The notes below the pieces were generated by a model. The model worked only from the letters and a program-made list of their open reading frames with translations. It was not told the DNA's origin and made no database searches. 64,000 nucleotides of DNA from Massilia sp. CF038. Its GTDB lineage: Bacteria > Pseudomonadota > Gammaproteobacteria > Burkholderiales > Burkholderiaceae_D. The stretch spans positions 1,674,001 through 1,738,000 of the forward strand of contig NZ_FQWU01000001.1 of the NCBI RefSeq assembly GCF_900129765.1, read 5' to 3'. Made by a program: the position numbers and the translations under genes. This document shows positions 26,301 through 35,707 of this stretch, one piece after another (within the stretch, counting starts at the first letter, position 1; every line of letters begins with the position of its first letter).

Positions 26301-29300
26301 GATCGCATCCGCGCCCAGTTTGTCGGGCTGCAAATCAACGATCAGGATGAAGTGCTCACGCGCGACTTCCAGATGATCGGTTCTGGCAATGTGAGCGGCA
26401 CCGTGACGAAGGCCGATGGCAGTACGCTGGCCGGGATCAAGGTTGCGCTGAGCAATCCGGATCCGGTCTACGGTGCGCGCCCGGGCAGCAACAGCGGCAC
26501 GTACGAAACGACGACCGATGGCAATGGTAGGTATGCATTGCTGGATATGGCAGCTGGTAACTTCACCCTGCGCGCCACCGATCCGAGTGGCAACGCCGGT
26601 CTGCGTGCCGAAGGCCTGGGCCGGATTCGCTTCGATGGCGACGCCCCGGTGATTGATCTGACCCTGGTCGATGGCGCGGTGGCTATGCCCTACACGCTGT
26701 ATGACGCCAACGGCTTCACGTTTGACGTGCGCGGCGATGGTGCGGTGGCCAACGGCAGGCACGGCGCTTTCCGTGGTTTGGGCAACGAGAGCGGCGGCAT
26801 GCGCCTGGAGCTGCTGGTCAATGGCGTGCCGGTGCCGTTCCGCAATGGCGATGGCAGTATCGGCAAATTGAGCGACGGCGCGCAGCAGCTCGAGGTGGAC
26901 GAAGATCATGGTTCGGGTCTGCATGTCACGCGCCGGATCTACGTGCCGCGCGATGCCTATTTCGCGCGCTATCTGGAAGTGCTGGAAAACCGTACCGCGC
27001 AAGCGCTCACCGTGGGCGTACGCCTGGTGTCGCACCATGGCAGCGGCGACAGCAATGCGCGCATTGTCGACACCTCCGATGGGGACAACGTCCTTGCCAG
27101 CGGCGCTTTCGGCGACCGCTGGCTGGTGGTGGACGACCAGCGCGATGCCGATCCGTTCGAGACGGCGTCGGTGCCGGCCACGGGCCATCTGTTCGACGGC
27201 GTGGGCGGCCTGCCTGCCAGCGCCGCGCGCTACGAATTGCTGGGCCAGACGGGCAAGTTCTCTGTCCAGTGGGACAACATCACGCTGCAGCCGGGCCAGT
27301 CGCGCGCGCTGGTGCACTTCGCTTTCCATCAGCTCGATCGCTTCCGTGCCCGCGAGGCTGCCTTGCGCCTGGCGCAATTGCCGCCAGAAGCGCTGGCCGG
27401 TTTGCGTGCGGACGAACGCACCGCCATCGCCAACTTCCAGGTGCCGGCCGACGGCGTGAGCACGCTGGCAGCGCTGCCCGATGTGACCAGTGCCAGCGTC
27501 AGCGGCCGCGTCTTGTCCGGTGACGGCACCACTCCGGTGCCTGGCGCCGTGGTGCACTTCAAGAGCAAGCAAGTGCTGTTCGGACGCGATTGGCAAGTGA
27601 CCAGCGGCGCTGGCGGCAAGTTCGCGCTGCAGGCAAAAATCGACGGCAGCGCGATGCCGTTGCCACTGCCGCGCTATGGCTTCGACCTTTCGGCCGCGCA
27701 CCCGATGACGGCTGCGCCGTCGTCGGCCTCTGTCGTCGAGTTCCCGCAGGGCCCGGCCAGCGTGGTGCAGGACTTGATCTTCAACGGCACTGCCAATCTG
27801 CGCGGTACCATCACGCGTGCCAACGGTGCCCTGGCGCCGGGCGCGAGCGTGCGCCTGAGACTGCCACAGTCGACCCAATATCTGTACGCGACCGACGCCG
27901 GTGCCGATGCCAGCTATCTGCTGACCGGCGTGCCGCCGCGCGATTACGTGGTCGACGCCGTGATGGCGCATCCCCAGGCCGCCCAGGGCGGTGTGGGCAT
28001 CGTCGGCACCGCCACGGCCACCGCGTTTGCCGGTGAGACCACGGTGGCCAGCGTGGTGCTGGAAAAAGTCGGTACCATTTCGGGCCGGGTCACGGCTGCC
28101 GATGGCAAGCCGGTGGTCGGTGCTGCGCTGCAATTGACGGCCGACGGCATCACCTTGCGTCGCACGGCCAGCGATACCGGGGGCTATTACCGCTTCTCGG
28201 ACGCGCGCGTCGGCAGCTTGCAGGTGAGCGCATATGATGAGGTCAGCCGTGCGGGCGGCGATGCTGCCGTTAGCGTGGCGGCAGAACAGGAAAGCGTGGC
28301 CAATATCAGCCTGAAAGGCTTTGGCACCATCGCAGTGCAAGTCAATTTCGCCCGTGGCGCACCGGCACCGGCCGCCCTGGTCAAGATCGATGTGCGTGCC
28401 GACGTGCTGACTGACACGAGCGGGCGCGTCAGCTACAGCGTTCCGGTTGGCACTTACCGGATCCGCGCGCGCCACCCGGACAACCGCTACGACGAGAACC
28501 TCGAAACGAGCATCGACGTGACGCTCGATGAAAATGGTGCGGTGCTGCCGGTGACCCTGGTGTTGCCGCCTGCCGCTTCGATCCATGGCACCATCAAGCG
28601 CCCGGACGGCAGCACCCTGGCCGCGGGCTTCCCGTACAACGTCAAACTGCTCAATGGTTCGTTCAACCAGACCCGCGCCGGGCGCACCGACGCGGCCGGC
28701 AACTTCCGCATCGGCGCCCTGGCACTGGGCACGCAACTGGTGACGGCCTTTGATCCGGAACTGAACCGCTTCGCCGACGCCGAGCTGGTGCTTGCCAGCG
28801 ATGGCGAGGAAGGCGTGCTGGACCTGACCGTGGCCGAGAACCGGATTGCGCTGCCAGCGGCGATGCAAGACGCCAACCGCTTCGGCTTTCCGATCCAGAA
28901 CGATGGCAGTGTGCAGGACAATGGCAGCAATTTCAGCCGCGCCGCGCAGCTGACCGTCAATGGCCAACCGTATACCGGCGCAACCAGTGCCGCGCTGGAA
29001 CTGGGCAAGCGCCAGTTTGCCGTGGTCCAGGCCAGTCCGATGGCCGGCTTGCAGGTCAGTCGCAAAGTCTACGTCCCGCGCGGCGGCTATTTCGCCCGCT
29101 ACCTGGAGATTTTCGACAATCCCGGCAGCAGTCCGGTCACGATTCAAGCGGCCTTGCGCACGACCTACGGCGATGCCGCGCTGCTGGCCTCGTCCAGCGC
29201 GCAGGCGGCACCGTCGGCCAGCGATGATTGGCTGGTGTTCGATGATGCCCAGGACGGTGACCCCTTGCTCAATCAATCGCCGGCGGCGACTGCCCATATC

Positions 29301-32300
29301 CACGGCCAACGTGGCGCGCCCACGGCGCCAGACCTGGTCGCGCTCACGCCGCTTGACGCGCACAGCAGCACGCTTGAACAGCGCTGGAGCAATCTGACGG
29401 TGCCGCCTGGCGGCAAGTTGGCGCTGATGCACTTCGTGGTGCAGCAAGTCCACCGTGCCGGCGCAATTGCCTCTGCCGAACGCCTGCAGCAACTGCCGCC
29501 GGAAGCGCTGGACGGCTTGCTGCCGTCGGAGCTGGCGGCGCTGGTCAACTTCCGTGCCCCGCAGGGGGGCATCAGTGCCCTCGCTTCACTGCCGAGCCTG
29601 ACAACCAGTCTGAGCGGGCGTGTGTTCGAAGGCGATGGCGTCACGCCGGTCAACGGCGTGCGCGTTGCGTTCCAGAGCGCGCACCCGCTGTTTAACCGTT
29701 TGTGGGGCCTGCGGCGCGACGATTTCTGCGATGCGCCCGGTACCACGGTGGCCGGCATGTTGTCGGCTCAGCGGCCCAATATCGATCCAGCCAAGGTGGT
29801 GGAAGGTGCGTTCGCGGTGCAAGGTGTGCTCAACGACAGCGCGTCCATTGCGCTGCCGGCCGACACGGCCGTGCGTTTGCTGGCCCAGCCTGCGTTGGGC
29901 TGCTTTGGACAGTACAGCGGGCACGTACTGACCGGTCTGCCGTCACGCGAACTGGTGCTGGCGCCGTCAGCTGCCCATGTGGCCGATGTCATCTTTGATT
30001 CCGGCATTCTGACCGGCGCTGTCAGCGGCCCGGCCGACCTGAACGCAACTGGCGGTCGCGTCTGGCGCGCCAGCGACGACCCGGATGCCCCAGGTGCGGT
30101 GTATGTCCGCATTGGCGCCGATGGCAACTATGTGTTCCCGGGCATGGCCCCGGGCCGCTACGACATGATGACCGATGTGCCGCATGCCCAGGGCACGCGC
30201 GTGCGCGGCCAACGCCTCGATGCCGCGGTGACGCTGGCACGGACCACGGTCACGGACATCCAGCTGCAAGCGAGCGGCGCCCTGGCGGGCACGGTACTCA
30301 CGGCCAACGGTGAAGCAAGCGTCAATGCCTTGGTGGAATTGCGCGGTGCAGCCGAAGGGCAGCAGTTCGACGCCTGCCTCGGCTGCGTCGGCGCGGCCCC
30401 TGCGAATGTGGGTCGACGCGCGGTGCAGCGCAGCACGCGCACCGATTCCTTGGGGCGTTACAGTTTCCACGCGGTGCCGGCAGGTGCCTATGTGATCAAG
30501 GCCATCGATCCGGTTTCGCGTGCGATGGTCGAGCTGCCGGTGGATGTGAGCGCGAGCCAGAACGTGGTGCGCAATCTGACTTTGCTGGCATTGGGTACGG
30601 TGCAGTTGACGGTCAGTCATGTTGACGGCCGCCCCAGTGCCGACACGGCCGTGTATCTGCAGTCCGACGCGGAAGCGTCCGAGCGGGTCGCAGGGCGCAC
30701 CGCCGGCGGCAAGCTGACGGTGGCCAATGTGCCCGAGGGCGGCTATCGCCTGCGCGTGGTCGATCCGCGCTTTGCCGGCAGCGCGTATGAGCGTCAATTG
30801 CGTGGCACCATTGATTTCGGTGGCCAAGTGAGTGCGCAAACCATCACGCTTGGCGCTGTGGCCAGCGTGAAGCTGCAGGTCCAGGATGGCGACAACGCAG
30901 GACGCGCCGTGGCGGGCGCCAACGTGCGCTGGAACAGCCAGCAGGCCGGTGTCACTGCCGAGGATGGCAGTTTCACACTCCATGGCATCCAGGCTGGCAC
31001 CTATACCGTCGGCGCGCGCCATATTTTTGAAGGCACGGCCCTGGGCACGGATGTGGCACTGGTGGTGCGCGACGCCGATGATGGCAAGAGCGTGACGGAA
31101 ACGCTGGTTCTGGCGCGTGCCGTAGGCAGCGTGCGGGTCGTGGCGCGCGATGGCGATCATGCCGATGCACCTTTGGCCGGTAGCAAGATTTACCTGCAGA
31201 TGGGCAGCGGCCAGAAGCGCCTGATGGGTGAAACCGATGCCAGTGGCGCGCTGACGGTGCCGGGCGTGCTGCCAGGCGCGTATCGCGTCACCGTGCTCGC
31301 CATGCTCGACGGCGCGCCGGAACAATTGCTGCTCGATGGCGTGGTCAAGCCGGACAACATCGGTACCACGGCTGAGCTGAGCGCGCGTTTCCAGCGCTCT
31401 GTCGTGAAACAGAAGTCGTTCGCCTATGTTGAAGAGCGTCATCTGTATTCGGTGCCGGTGACCATTGGCGATGTCTTGACGGTGCAGACCAAAGGCGCTG
31501 CCGTGATCGGCGCACCGGCCAGCCGTGCCGTCGGGGTGATCGTGTTTGATCCCGACCACAACAGCAAAGCGTCTGGTGTCGGTTATGGTCCTCAGCGCAA
31601 TTTTGAGCAAGTCAATTACCAGGGCGACCTGAAAGCGGTGCGTGCCACCATGAGCGGGTATTACACTGTAGCACTGGCTCCCGACGGCAATCAGACGGGC
31701 AGTCTGGGCGGCTACGAATTGGCTGCCAGCGTCAATGGCGTGCCCGTGGCGCCGCAGCCTTACCACGACGGCGCGCTTGTCCAGGGTAAGCTCACGCGCG
31801 CCGACGGCGTGACGCTAGTGCCGGATACGCGCTTGCGCCTGGCCCGCTACGAGGTGCCTGAGTTGAACGTTGAAACCGTCACGGACGGTGAAGGCCGTTA
31901 CAGCTTTGCCAATGTGCCGGTGGGAACTTACCGCGTCAACGCCTTCGCTGGCGGCAGTTGGGACAATTCCACCTTGGGCGCGGTCGCCGTGGCCGGGCAA
32001 GACGTGAGCACCGATGCCAAGCTGATGGCAGCGACGGTGCTGCGCGTGACCGTGAGCAACGGCGGCACGCCCGCGCCGCAGGCCGTCCTGCAGGTCGCCT
32101 ACTATGGGCAGAAAAAAACCATCACCACCGACAGCAACGGCAAGGCCACCCTGGACATCGCCAGCGAGACGCCGGTGTCGATCTACGCAGAAAGTGCCGG
32201 CAACCGGATGATCCGCTCGGCCACCGAGACTGTGCCGGTCAACGATGGCGCCGTGCTGGACGTGAACTTGACGCTGGCCTCGGCCTCGCTCAGTGGCCAG

Positions 32301-34574
32301 GTGCGCTCGGTGACCGGCCAGCCGCTGGGAAGCCATCTTGTCCGGCTTAATCTGCCGACGGACGGGCGCTATGATTATCTGGCGGCCGCCTTCTCGGATG
32401 CGGAAGGCAATTTCAGTTTTGCAGAGGTGCCGGCCGGCCAGCTTTTGCAGCTCTCGGCCAGCAGTTACTACCAGTACGATGCGCCCACGACCACCATCAG
32501 CCTGACGCCGCAAGCGGGGCAGACGCTGAACGGCCTGGTGCTCACCATGGCAGGCCAGGGGCGTATTGGGGGCCGCCTTCTGCTGCCCGGCGCGCTGCCG
32601 GCGGCAGGGCAGACCATTGTGGCCAGCTGGACCAACCGCATCCACCCGGATGCGCCGAACTCGGTCTCGGGCCTCACCGATGCCAGCGGCAACTATCTGC
32701 TGACCAGGGTCCCCAGCGGGATACCGGTCACGCTCGATGCCTATTATGCTGCCGATAGCGACCCGAAACCGCATGTCAGTACCACCGTGACCGTGCAAAA
32801 CGGCCAGCTGCTCACTGTTGCGCCGATGACCTTCGATCTTGGCACGGTCGTGCTGGCCCGCTTGAACGCGCTGGATGATTCCACCCGCTATTTCGGCGAT
32901 TGCAACTTTACCGTCCATGCAGGCGGACTGAGCCGGTCGGCCAGCGGCGCTTGCAGCGACACCCGGATGTTTGCGGGCTTGCCGCCCGGCCCGGCCCAGG
33001 TGGAGATCTCGCCTTGGGACAAGCCGAGCTATGGCACGCTGAACGTGACGCTGCCGACCAGCGGTACGGTCGATGCAGCCATTCCCGTGCTCACCGTCCG
33101 CGGTCAGCTGCGCTATCCGGACCGTAGCGCGCCGGCGTCGGCACAGATGTACTTGATTGACGTGGCCGGGGTCATGATCAGCCCGAGTGCGCTCGAGCAA
33201 GATGGCAGCTTTGTCTTCCACGGTGTGCGCAGCGGCGCCTTCACCCTCACGGCGCAGGATGAGTACGGTCTGACCGCCAGCGTGCAGGGCACGCCGGGTG
33301 CGGCCGATCTGCTGTTCCAGTCCGATGTCGAGTTGCCGCCATCGGGCACGGTCAGCGGCATCGTCCGCGGCGCGGACGGGGCACCGCTGGCTGATGCCGG
33401 TGTGTTCGTGCGCAACGTCGATGGGGCATTGGAGCGCTACGTGTACACCGATGCCCAGGGACAGTACAGCATCGACCATGTGGCGCTTGGCATGGTGGTG
33501 GCCTCGGCCAGCGACCCGGTCAGCGCCATACCGGCCAGCGCACGGGGCGCGCTGCAAAGTGCGGCCATCCCCTTGCTGCTGGACTTGCAGTTGCCGCGCG
33601 GGGGGACCCTGTCGGGCACGGTGTTGGGCACGGGCGGGGCGCGTGTCGGCCAGAATGTGCGGGTGGAAGTGACGCTGGCCGAGGTCGGCGCTGCGTATGC
33701 GGGCTACCGCGGCGAGGCCGTGACGGACAGCGCAGGCAATTTCCTGCTGTCGAACGTGCCGCCAGGTTTGGTCCGCGTGTTGGCCGGCAGGTTCGGCCCG
33801 GCACTTGGGGTCGCGATGGCGGAGGTGGCCCCGGCTGCCAGTACCGTCACCACCGTGCGCCTGGGCAGCGAACGCTTGCTGCCCCTGGCGCTGGGGGGGC
33901 TCGATACCTACGAGTATGAGCTCAGCCAGGTGGGATCGCTCGGCGCCCGCGAGCAGGGGCAAGGCTTGCGCTATGACGATTACTATGGCCTGGTGGTCAA
34001 TGGGATGCCGTTCGGCACGCTGGACACGGCACGGGTGCTGCGCGCCGATCGCGAAATCGAGATTGGACCGCGTCTCATCGAAGGCTTGTCGGTGACGCGC
34101 CGCTTCTTCGTGCCCGTCAATGGCGGCTACGTGCGCATCGTCGACAGTTTCACCAATCCGGGACCGGTCAGCATTGCATTGAACGCGCGCCTGCGTGGCG
34201 GGGTGCAGTTCGGCGAAGGACCGCTGCGCACTGCAGCGCTGGCGCGTGCCCCCGGTTACGTGATCTATTCGGCGCCGAATTACTATGAAACGCCGCGCGA
34301 CAGCGTGACCACGGTATTCAATGGCGCCGGCGGATTGGCGCCGGCAGTACAGCAGTTCAAGCTGGACGACGCGAGCTTCAGCTATGGCTGGAACCTCAAC
34401 GTTGCGCCTGGCAAGACCGTCCGTTTGATGCATTTCAGCGCCCTGGCGCTGTCGGCGCCGTTGACGCGGGCCAGCGCCAAGGCGCAAGCCTTGGTATCGG
34501 GCACGCAGGAACAGATGCTTGAGGGCTTGTCGCCTGCTGACAAGGCAACGATTCTTAACTTTATTCTTCCCTGA
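23334..34574 (+). CDS. Giant secreted carboxypeptidase-regulatory repeat protein
   Basis: A 3746-residue exported protein, one of the largest genes expected in such a genome. The signal peptide is about residues 1-38 (LLCLFLLLATTALPSWAGA). The rest is mainly tandem carboxypeptidase-regulatory/CnaB-like beta-sandwich repeats of 80-100 residues. The repeating core is SGTVxxADGxPVAGVxVxL, then TDxxGxYxFxxVPxGxYxVxA. Interspersed are three copies of a different module (about 1107-1383, 1825-2090 and 3514-3746). Each module has VTRRxYVP, YLE-x-DN, an LMHF or LVHF strand and an end near LxPEAL-x-GL-x(6)-NF-x-P; the third forms the C-terminus. No transmembrane anchor, LPXTG or autotransporter domain is visible. 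Start ATG 23334 was chosen for its strong ribosome site, shared with gene 16227. Likely a fibrous surface or matrix protein. Confidence 0.85.
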   Translation: MRLFQPFPARVLAHVCHRAHALLCLFLLLATTALPSWAGAPPAPGATCTISALNRNAPIAPDGSFTIFNIPGTAGPFRARASCSDGSVGQTAVAFPDFDATVVYTGEIFWGQLDPTPVALGLSANAKHLSTGQTAQLKATAIAENAATRDVSARADGTTYTISNDLLASVSVDGQVQVLPLFASGSSARVVATATNEGGVAGSYMFVLGPRGALAGQVTRADGTTPVAQAQVTVIRHQPMEQVGTAVTDDSGRYALADVSAGTFTISAIDPRSGDRAQVGASIDAEGQTQRADIRMNGQGQVRVTVLDATDQPVAGVTVTLTALGAIRETHSMLTGPDGTAAFATVAAGDFTVSARDPVSRLVGSTIGLLAGGAVLPVSLKLQPVGTITGTVLAADGATVQEGVQVRILSRERGIVSQSVTGTDGKFSFNSLPLGDGPYTLDAFVDNRLRTRLPGVVLSSPNQVLVQDLRFTPVGSVSGTVTDADSKPFASVTLTLQSLAGSRLAFTASAGPDGAFLFQGVPIGPYTLSASTQDGRNGNVSGNLPADGATVVSAVQLAASGLVGTVFERDGVTPAGAGVKVFLMRNPQPQQLALTLDASTAGVSAVASTNALGQFSFAIASGATYVLQAQDGSNRARTQVVVTEIVSGKPLTVNLRYLGKGSVSGVVRNAAAVVQANAPVRVASVGAFSASWDTVTDSAGRYQLPNVYVGDIAVTAQNPLSKLGGLAQGRLIAEGDALTLDVTLAATGTVQGSVQTAAGLAARAPLQVELLSGSTPYATQRVDSGNAFTFTLVPVGELSVRVTELASGDRGVAISQLSAANEVRTVPVRLVGQGAVRVTVRDSAAKPVAGAKVVISSGSPFGGEFTLATGADGSVLAAPVFNGDVSVQASKPAQVGTIAGSVQGTVVNGATLDLAVTLTTRPLGSIRGTVYGPDGITPRPDMEVSLVAGFAVTYSTVTNKDGQYSFSNVEGGTAYTARVRKVSVGSAPQDRIRAQFVGLQINDQDEVLTRDFQMIGSGNVSGTVTKADGSTLAGIKVALSNPDPVYGARPGSNSGTYETTTDGNGRYALLDMAAGNFTLRATDPSGNAGLRAEGLGRIRFDGDAPVIDLTLVDGAVAMPYTLYDANGFTFDVRGDGAVANGRHGAFRGLGNESGGMRLELLVNGVPVPFRNGDGSIGKLSDGAQQLEVDEDHGSGLHVTRRIYVPRDAYFARYLEVLENRTAQALTVGVRLVSHHGSGDSNARIVDTSDGDNVLASGAFGDRWLVVDDQRDADPFETASVPATGHLFDGVGGLPASAARYELLGQTGKFSVQWDNITLQPGQSRALVHFAFHQLDRFRAREAALRLAQLPPEALAGLRADERTAIANFQVPADGVSTLAALPDVTSASVSGRVLSGDGTTPVPGAVVHFKSKQVLFGRDWQVTSGAGGKFALQAKIDGSAMPLPLPRYGFDLSAAHPMTAAPSSASVVEFPQGPASVVQDLIFNGTANLRGTITRANGALAPGASVRLRLPQSTQYLYATDAGADASYLLTGVPPRDYVVDAVMAHPQAAQGGVGIVGTATATAFAGETTVASVVLEKVGTISGRVTAADGKPVVGAALQLTADGITLRRTASDTGGYYRFSDARVGSLQVSAYDEVSRAGGDAAVSVAAEQESVANISLKGFGTIAVQVNFARGAPAPAALVKIDVRADVLTDTSGRVSYSVPVGTYRIRARHPDNRYDENLETSIDVTLDENGAVLPVTLVLPPAASIHGTIKRPDGSTLAAGFPYNVKLLNGSFNQTRAGRTDAAGNFRIGALALGTQLVTAFDPELNRFADAELVLASDGEEGVLDLTVAENRIALPAAMQDANRFGFPIQNDGSVQDNGSNFSRAAQLTVNGQPYTGATSAALELGKRQFAVVQASPMAGLQVSRKVYVPRGGYFARYLEIFDNPGSSPVTIQAALRTTYGDAALLASSSAQAAPSASDDWLVFDDAQDGDPLLNQSPAATAHIHGQRGAPTAPDLVALTPLDAHSSTLEQRWSNLTVPPGGKLALMHFVVQQVHRAGAIASAERLQQLPPEALDGLLPSELAALVNFRAPQGGISALASLPSLTTSLSGRVFEGDGVTPVNGVRVAFQSAHPLFNRLWGLRRDDFCDAPGTTVAGMLSAQRPNIDPAKVVEGAFAVQGVLNDSASIALPADTAVRLLAQPALGCFGQYSGHVLTGLPSRELVLAPSAAHVADVIFDSGILTGAVSGPADLNATGGRVWRASDDPDAPGAVYVRIGADGNYVFPGMAPGRYDMMTDVPHAQGTRVRGQRLDAAVTLARTTVTDIQLQASGALAGTVLTANGEASVNALVELRGAAEGQQFDACLGCVGAAPANVGRRAVQRSTRTDSLGRYSFHAVPAGAYVIKAIDPVSRAMVELPVDVSASQNVVRNLTLLALGTVQLTVSHVDGRPSADTAVYLQSDAEASERVAGRTAGGKLTVANVPEGGYRLRVVDPRFAGSAYERQLRGTIDFGGQVSAQTITLGAVASVKLQVQDGDNAGRAVAGANVRWNSQQAGVTAEDGSFTLHGIQAGTYTVGARHIFEGTALGTDVALVVRDADDGKSVTETLVLARAVGSVRVVARDGDHADAPLAGSKIYLQMGSGQKRLMGETDASGALTVPGVLPGAYRVTVLAMLDGAPEQLLLDGVVKPDNIGTTAELSARFQRSVVKQKSFAYVEERHLYSVPVTIGDVLTVQTKGAAVIGAPASRAVGVIVFDPDHNSKASGVGYGPQRNFEQVNYQGDLKAVRATMSGYYTVALAPDGNQTGSLGGYELAASVNGVPVAPQPYHDGALVQGKLTRADGVTLVPDTRLRLARYEVPELNVETVTDGEGRYSFANVPVGTYRVNAFAGGSWDNSTLGAVAVAGQDVSTDAKLMAATVLRVTVSNGGTPAPQAVLQVAYYGQKKTITTDSNGKATLDIASETPVSIYAESAGNRMIRSATETVPVNDGAVLDVNLTLASASLSGQVRSVTGQPLGSHLVRLNLPTDGRYDYLAAAFSDAEGNFSFAEVPAGQLLQLSASSYYQYDAPTTTISLTPQAGQTLNGLVLTMAGQGRIGGRLLLPGALPAAGQTIVASWTNRIHPDAPNSVSGLTDASGNYLLTRVPSGIPVTLDAYYAADSDPKPHVSTTVTVQNGQLLTVAPMTFDLGTVVLARLNALDDSTRYFGDCNFTVHAGGLSRSASGACSDTRMFAGLPPGPAQVEISPWDKPSYGTLNVTLPTSGTVDAAIPVLTVRGQLRYPDRSAPASAQMYLIDVAGVMISPSALEQDGSFVFHGVRSGAFTLTAQDEYGLTASVQGTPGAADLLFQSDVELPPSGTVSGIVRGADGAPLADAGVFVRNVDGALERYVYTDAQGQYSIDHVALGMVVASASDPVSAIPASARGALQSAAIPLLLDLQLPRGGTLSGTVLGTGGARVGQNVRVEVTLAEVGAAYAGYRGEAVTDSAGNFLLSNVPPGLVRVLAGRFGPALGVAMAEVAPAASTVTTVRLGSERLLPLALGGLDTYEYELSQVGSLGAREQGQGLRYDDYYGLVVNGMPFGTLDTARVLRADREIEIGPRLIEGLSVTRRFFVPVNGGYVRIVDSFTNPGPVSIALNARLRGGVQFGEGPLRTAALARAPGYVIYSAPNYYETPRDSVTTVFNGAGGLAPAVQQFKLDDASFSYGWNLNVAPGKTVRLMHFSALALSAPLTRASAKAQALVSGTQEQMLEGLSPADKATILNFILP

Positions 34575-34577
34575 TCC

Positions 34578-35093
34578 ATGATCCTGATTTCCAAAGTGAT
34601 GCGTGTGCGGTGCGCCGTGCTGGTCTTGGGGGCGGCGTGCGCGCTGTCCGCCCGCGCCGAAGCGCGCCTGTTGCCCGAAGTAATGCTCGTTGACCAGGCA
34701 GGTCTGGCCACATCAACCCGCACCTTGCCCCCTGGCGGGCGCTGGGCGCTGATCGTGGTCGAAGCGGGACAACCAAGCGCGCAAGCGCTGCTGGCCAGCC
34801 TGGCCAGGCGGCAGGGCGGCTGGACTGGCAAACTGGTGATTGTGGTCGCCGGCGCCGCGCCACAGGCCCAGCGCCTGGTGCAGCAGCATGCCGCGCTGGA
34901 CGGCGTGACCTGGTTGTTCGATCGCGAACGGAACTTGCCAGCCGCACTGGCGCTGCGCGCGACGCCGGCCGTGCACGCCATCACGGACAATGGCGAGATC
35001 GGCTGGCATGTGCTGGGTATGCCGGCGCACGCCAATCTGCCGGCCATGCTGTCCCAATGGCTGGGGACCCAGCCGATGGCGCGTGTACGATGA
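34578..35093 (+). CDS. Exported thioredoxin-fold-like protein, no CxxC
   Basis: A 171-residue protein whose start is 3 bp after the giant gene. The N-terminus has a signal peptide (MRVRCAVLVLGAACALSARAEA, using ATG 34599; ATG 34578 adds seven residues). The mature part has a thioredoxin-like order: a strand RWALIVVEAG, helix, strand GKLVIVVAG, helix, strand GVTWLFDRE, then LRATPAVHAITDNGEI, where ATPAV provides the cis-proline, and IGWHVLGM. The redox CxxC is absent, so it would be a non-catalytic or binding version. Its stop overlaps the ankyrin gene start. Family assignment is by fold pattern only. Confidence 0.65.
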   Translation: MILISKVMRVRCAVLVLGAACALSARAEARLLPEVMLVDQAGLATSTRTLPPGGRWALIVVEAGQPSAQALLASLARRQGGWTGKLVIVVAGAAPQAQRLVQQHAALDGVTWLFDRERNLPAALALRATPAVHAITDNGEIGWHVLGMPAHANLPAMLSQWLGTQPMARVR

Positions 35094-35707
35094 TGGCGGA
35101 CCCTTGGCCTTGCGGCTTGGCCCGTGCCGCGCTGCTGGTGTGCCTGTCGCTCGCTGGGGGCATGGTGCTGGCCCAGGACGCCCCCGATGCCAGGCGGCGC
35201 CTGGAGTTGATGGGTGTGCAGCCGAGCGCTGCTCGGCTGGTGCAGTTTGCTGCCCAGGGCGACCGTACCGTGGTCGAGCTGCTGTTGCGCAGTGGCGTGG
35301 ACGTGAATGCGGCCGAGCCGCTGCGCCAGGTACGCGCACTGCACAATGCGGCAGCGCAGGGGCGTTTGCAACTTGTCAAGAACCTCCTGGCCCGCGGCGC
35401 CCAGATCGATGCGCGCGACTGGCGTGGCAACACAGCGCTGATCCTGGCCGCCTACGGTGGACATGCGGTCGTGGTCGATACATTGGTGGCGCACGGCGCC
35501 AGTCTGGCAGCCGTCAGCGAGGAGGGGATTTCCGTGTTGAATGCCGCGCTCTACAGTGGTGAAGATGCGCTGGCACTGCGCCTGCTGGCAGCAGGCGCCC
35601 GTCCCAGCGTCCATCCGGTTGCCGGTGCCACCATCGACATCGCGCGGCGCGCCGGACGCCAGGCCGTGGTGCAAGCGCTGGCCGGCCTGACGGGGGAAGC
35701 GCCATGA
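35090..35707 (+). CDS. Exported ankyrin-repeat protein
   Basis: A 205-residue protein starting at ATG 35090, overlapping the previous stop by four bases. Its N-terminal signal peptide has a hydrophobic stretch AALLVCLSLAGGMVLAQ, so the ankyrin domain should be periplasmic or extracellular. About four ankyrin repeats follow (residues about 55-185), for example VVELLLRSGVDVNAAEP, ALHNAAAQGRLQLVKNLL, NTALILAAYGGHAVVVDTLV. Ankyrin repeats bind proteins; small periplasmic ankyrin proteins often sit beside catalases, peroxidases or haloperoxidases. Here the next gene, also joined by ATGA, is a vanadium-haloperoxidase-like enzyme, so it may be the partner or stabiliser of that enzyme. Confidence 0.85.
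   Translation: MMADPWPCGLARAALLVCLSLAGGMVLAQDAPDARRRLELMGVQPSAARLVQFAAQGDRTVVELLLRSGVDVNAAEPLRQVRALHNAAAQGRLQLVKNLLARGAQIDARDWRGNTALILAAYGGHAVVVDTLVAHGASLAAVSEEGISVLNAALYSGEDALALRLLAAGARPSVHPVAGATIDIARRAGRQAVVQALAGLTGEAP

Noticed and set aside
25167-29492. Very long open frame on the minus strand opposite the 3746-aa giant gene
   Set aside because: It is a high-GC shadow of the giant gene: its translation is rich in Arg, His, Gln and Ala without domains or signal, while the plus-strand frame has a signal peptide and regular repeats.
31815-34487. Second long minus-strand frame opposite the giant gene
   Set aside because: Same reason; low-complexity basic translation and no ribosome site or recognised motif.
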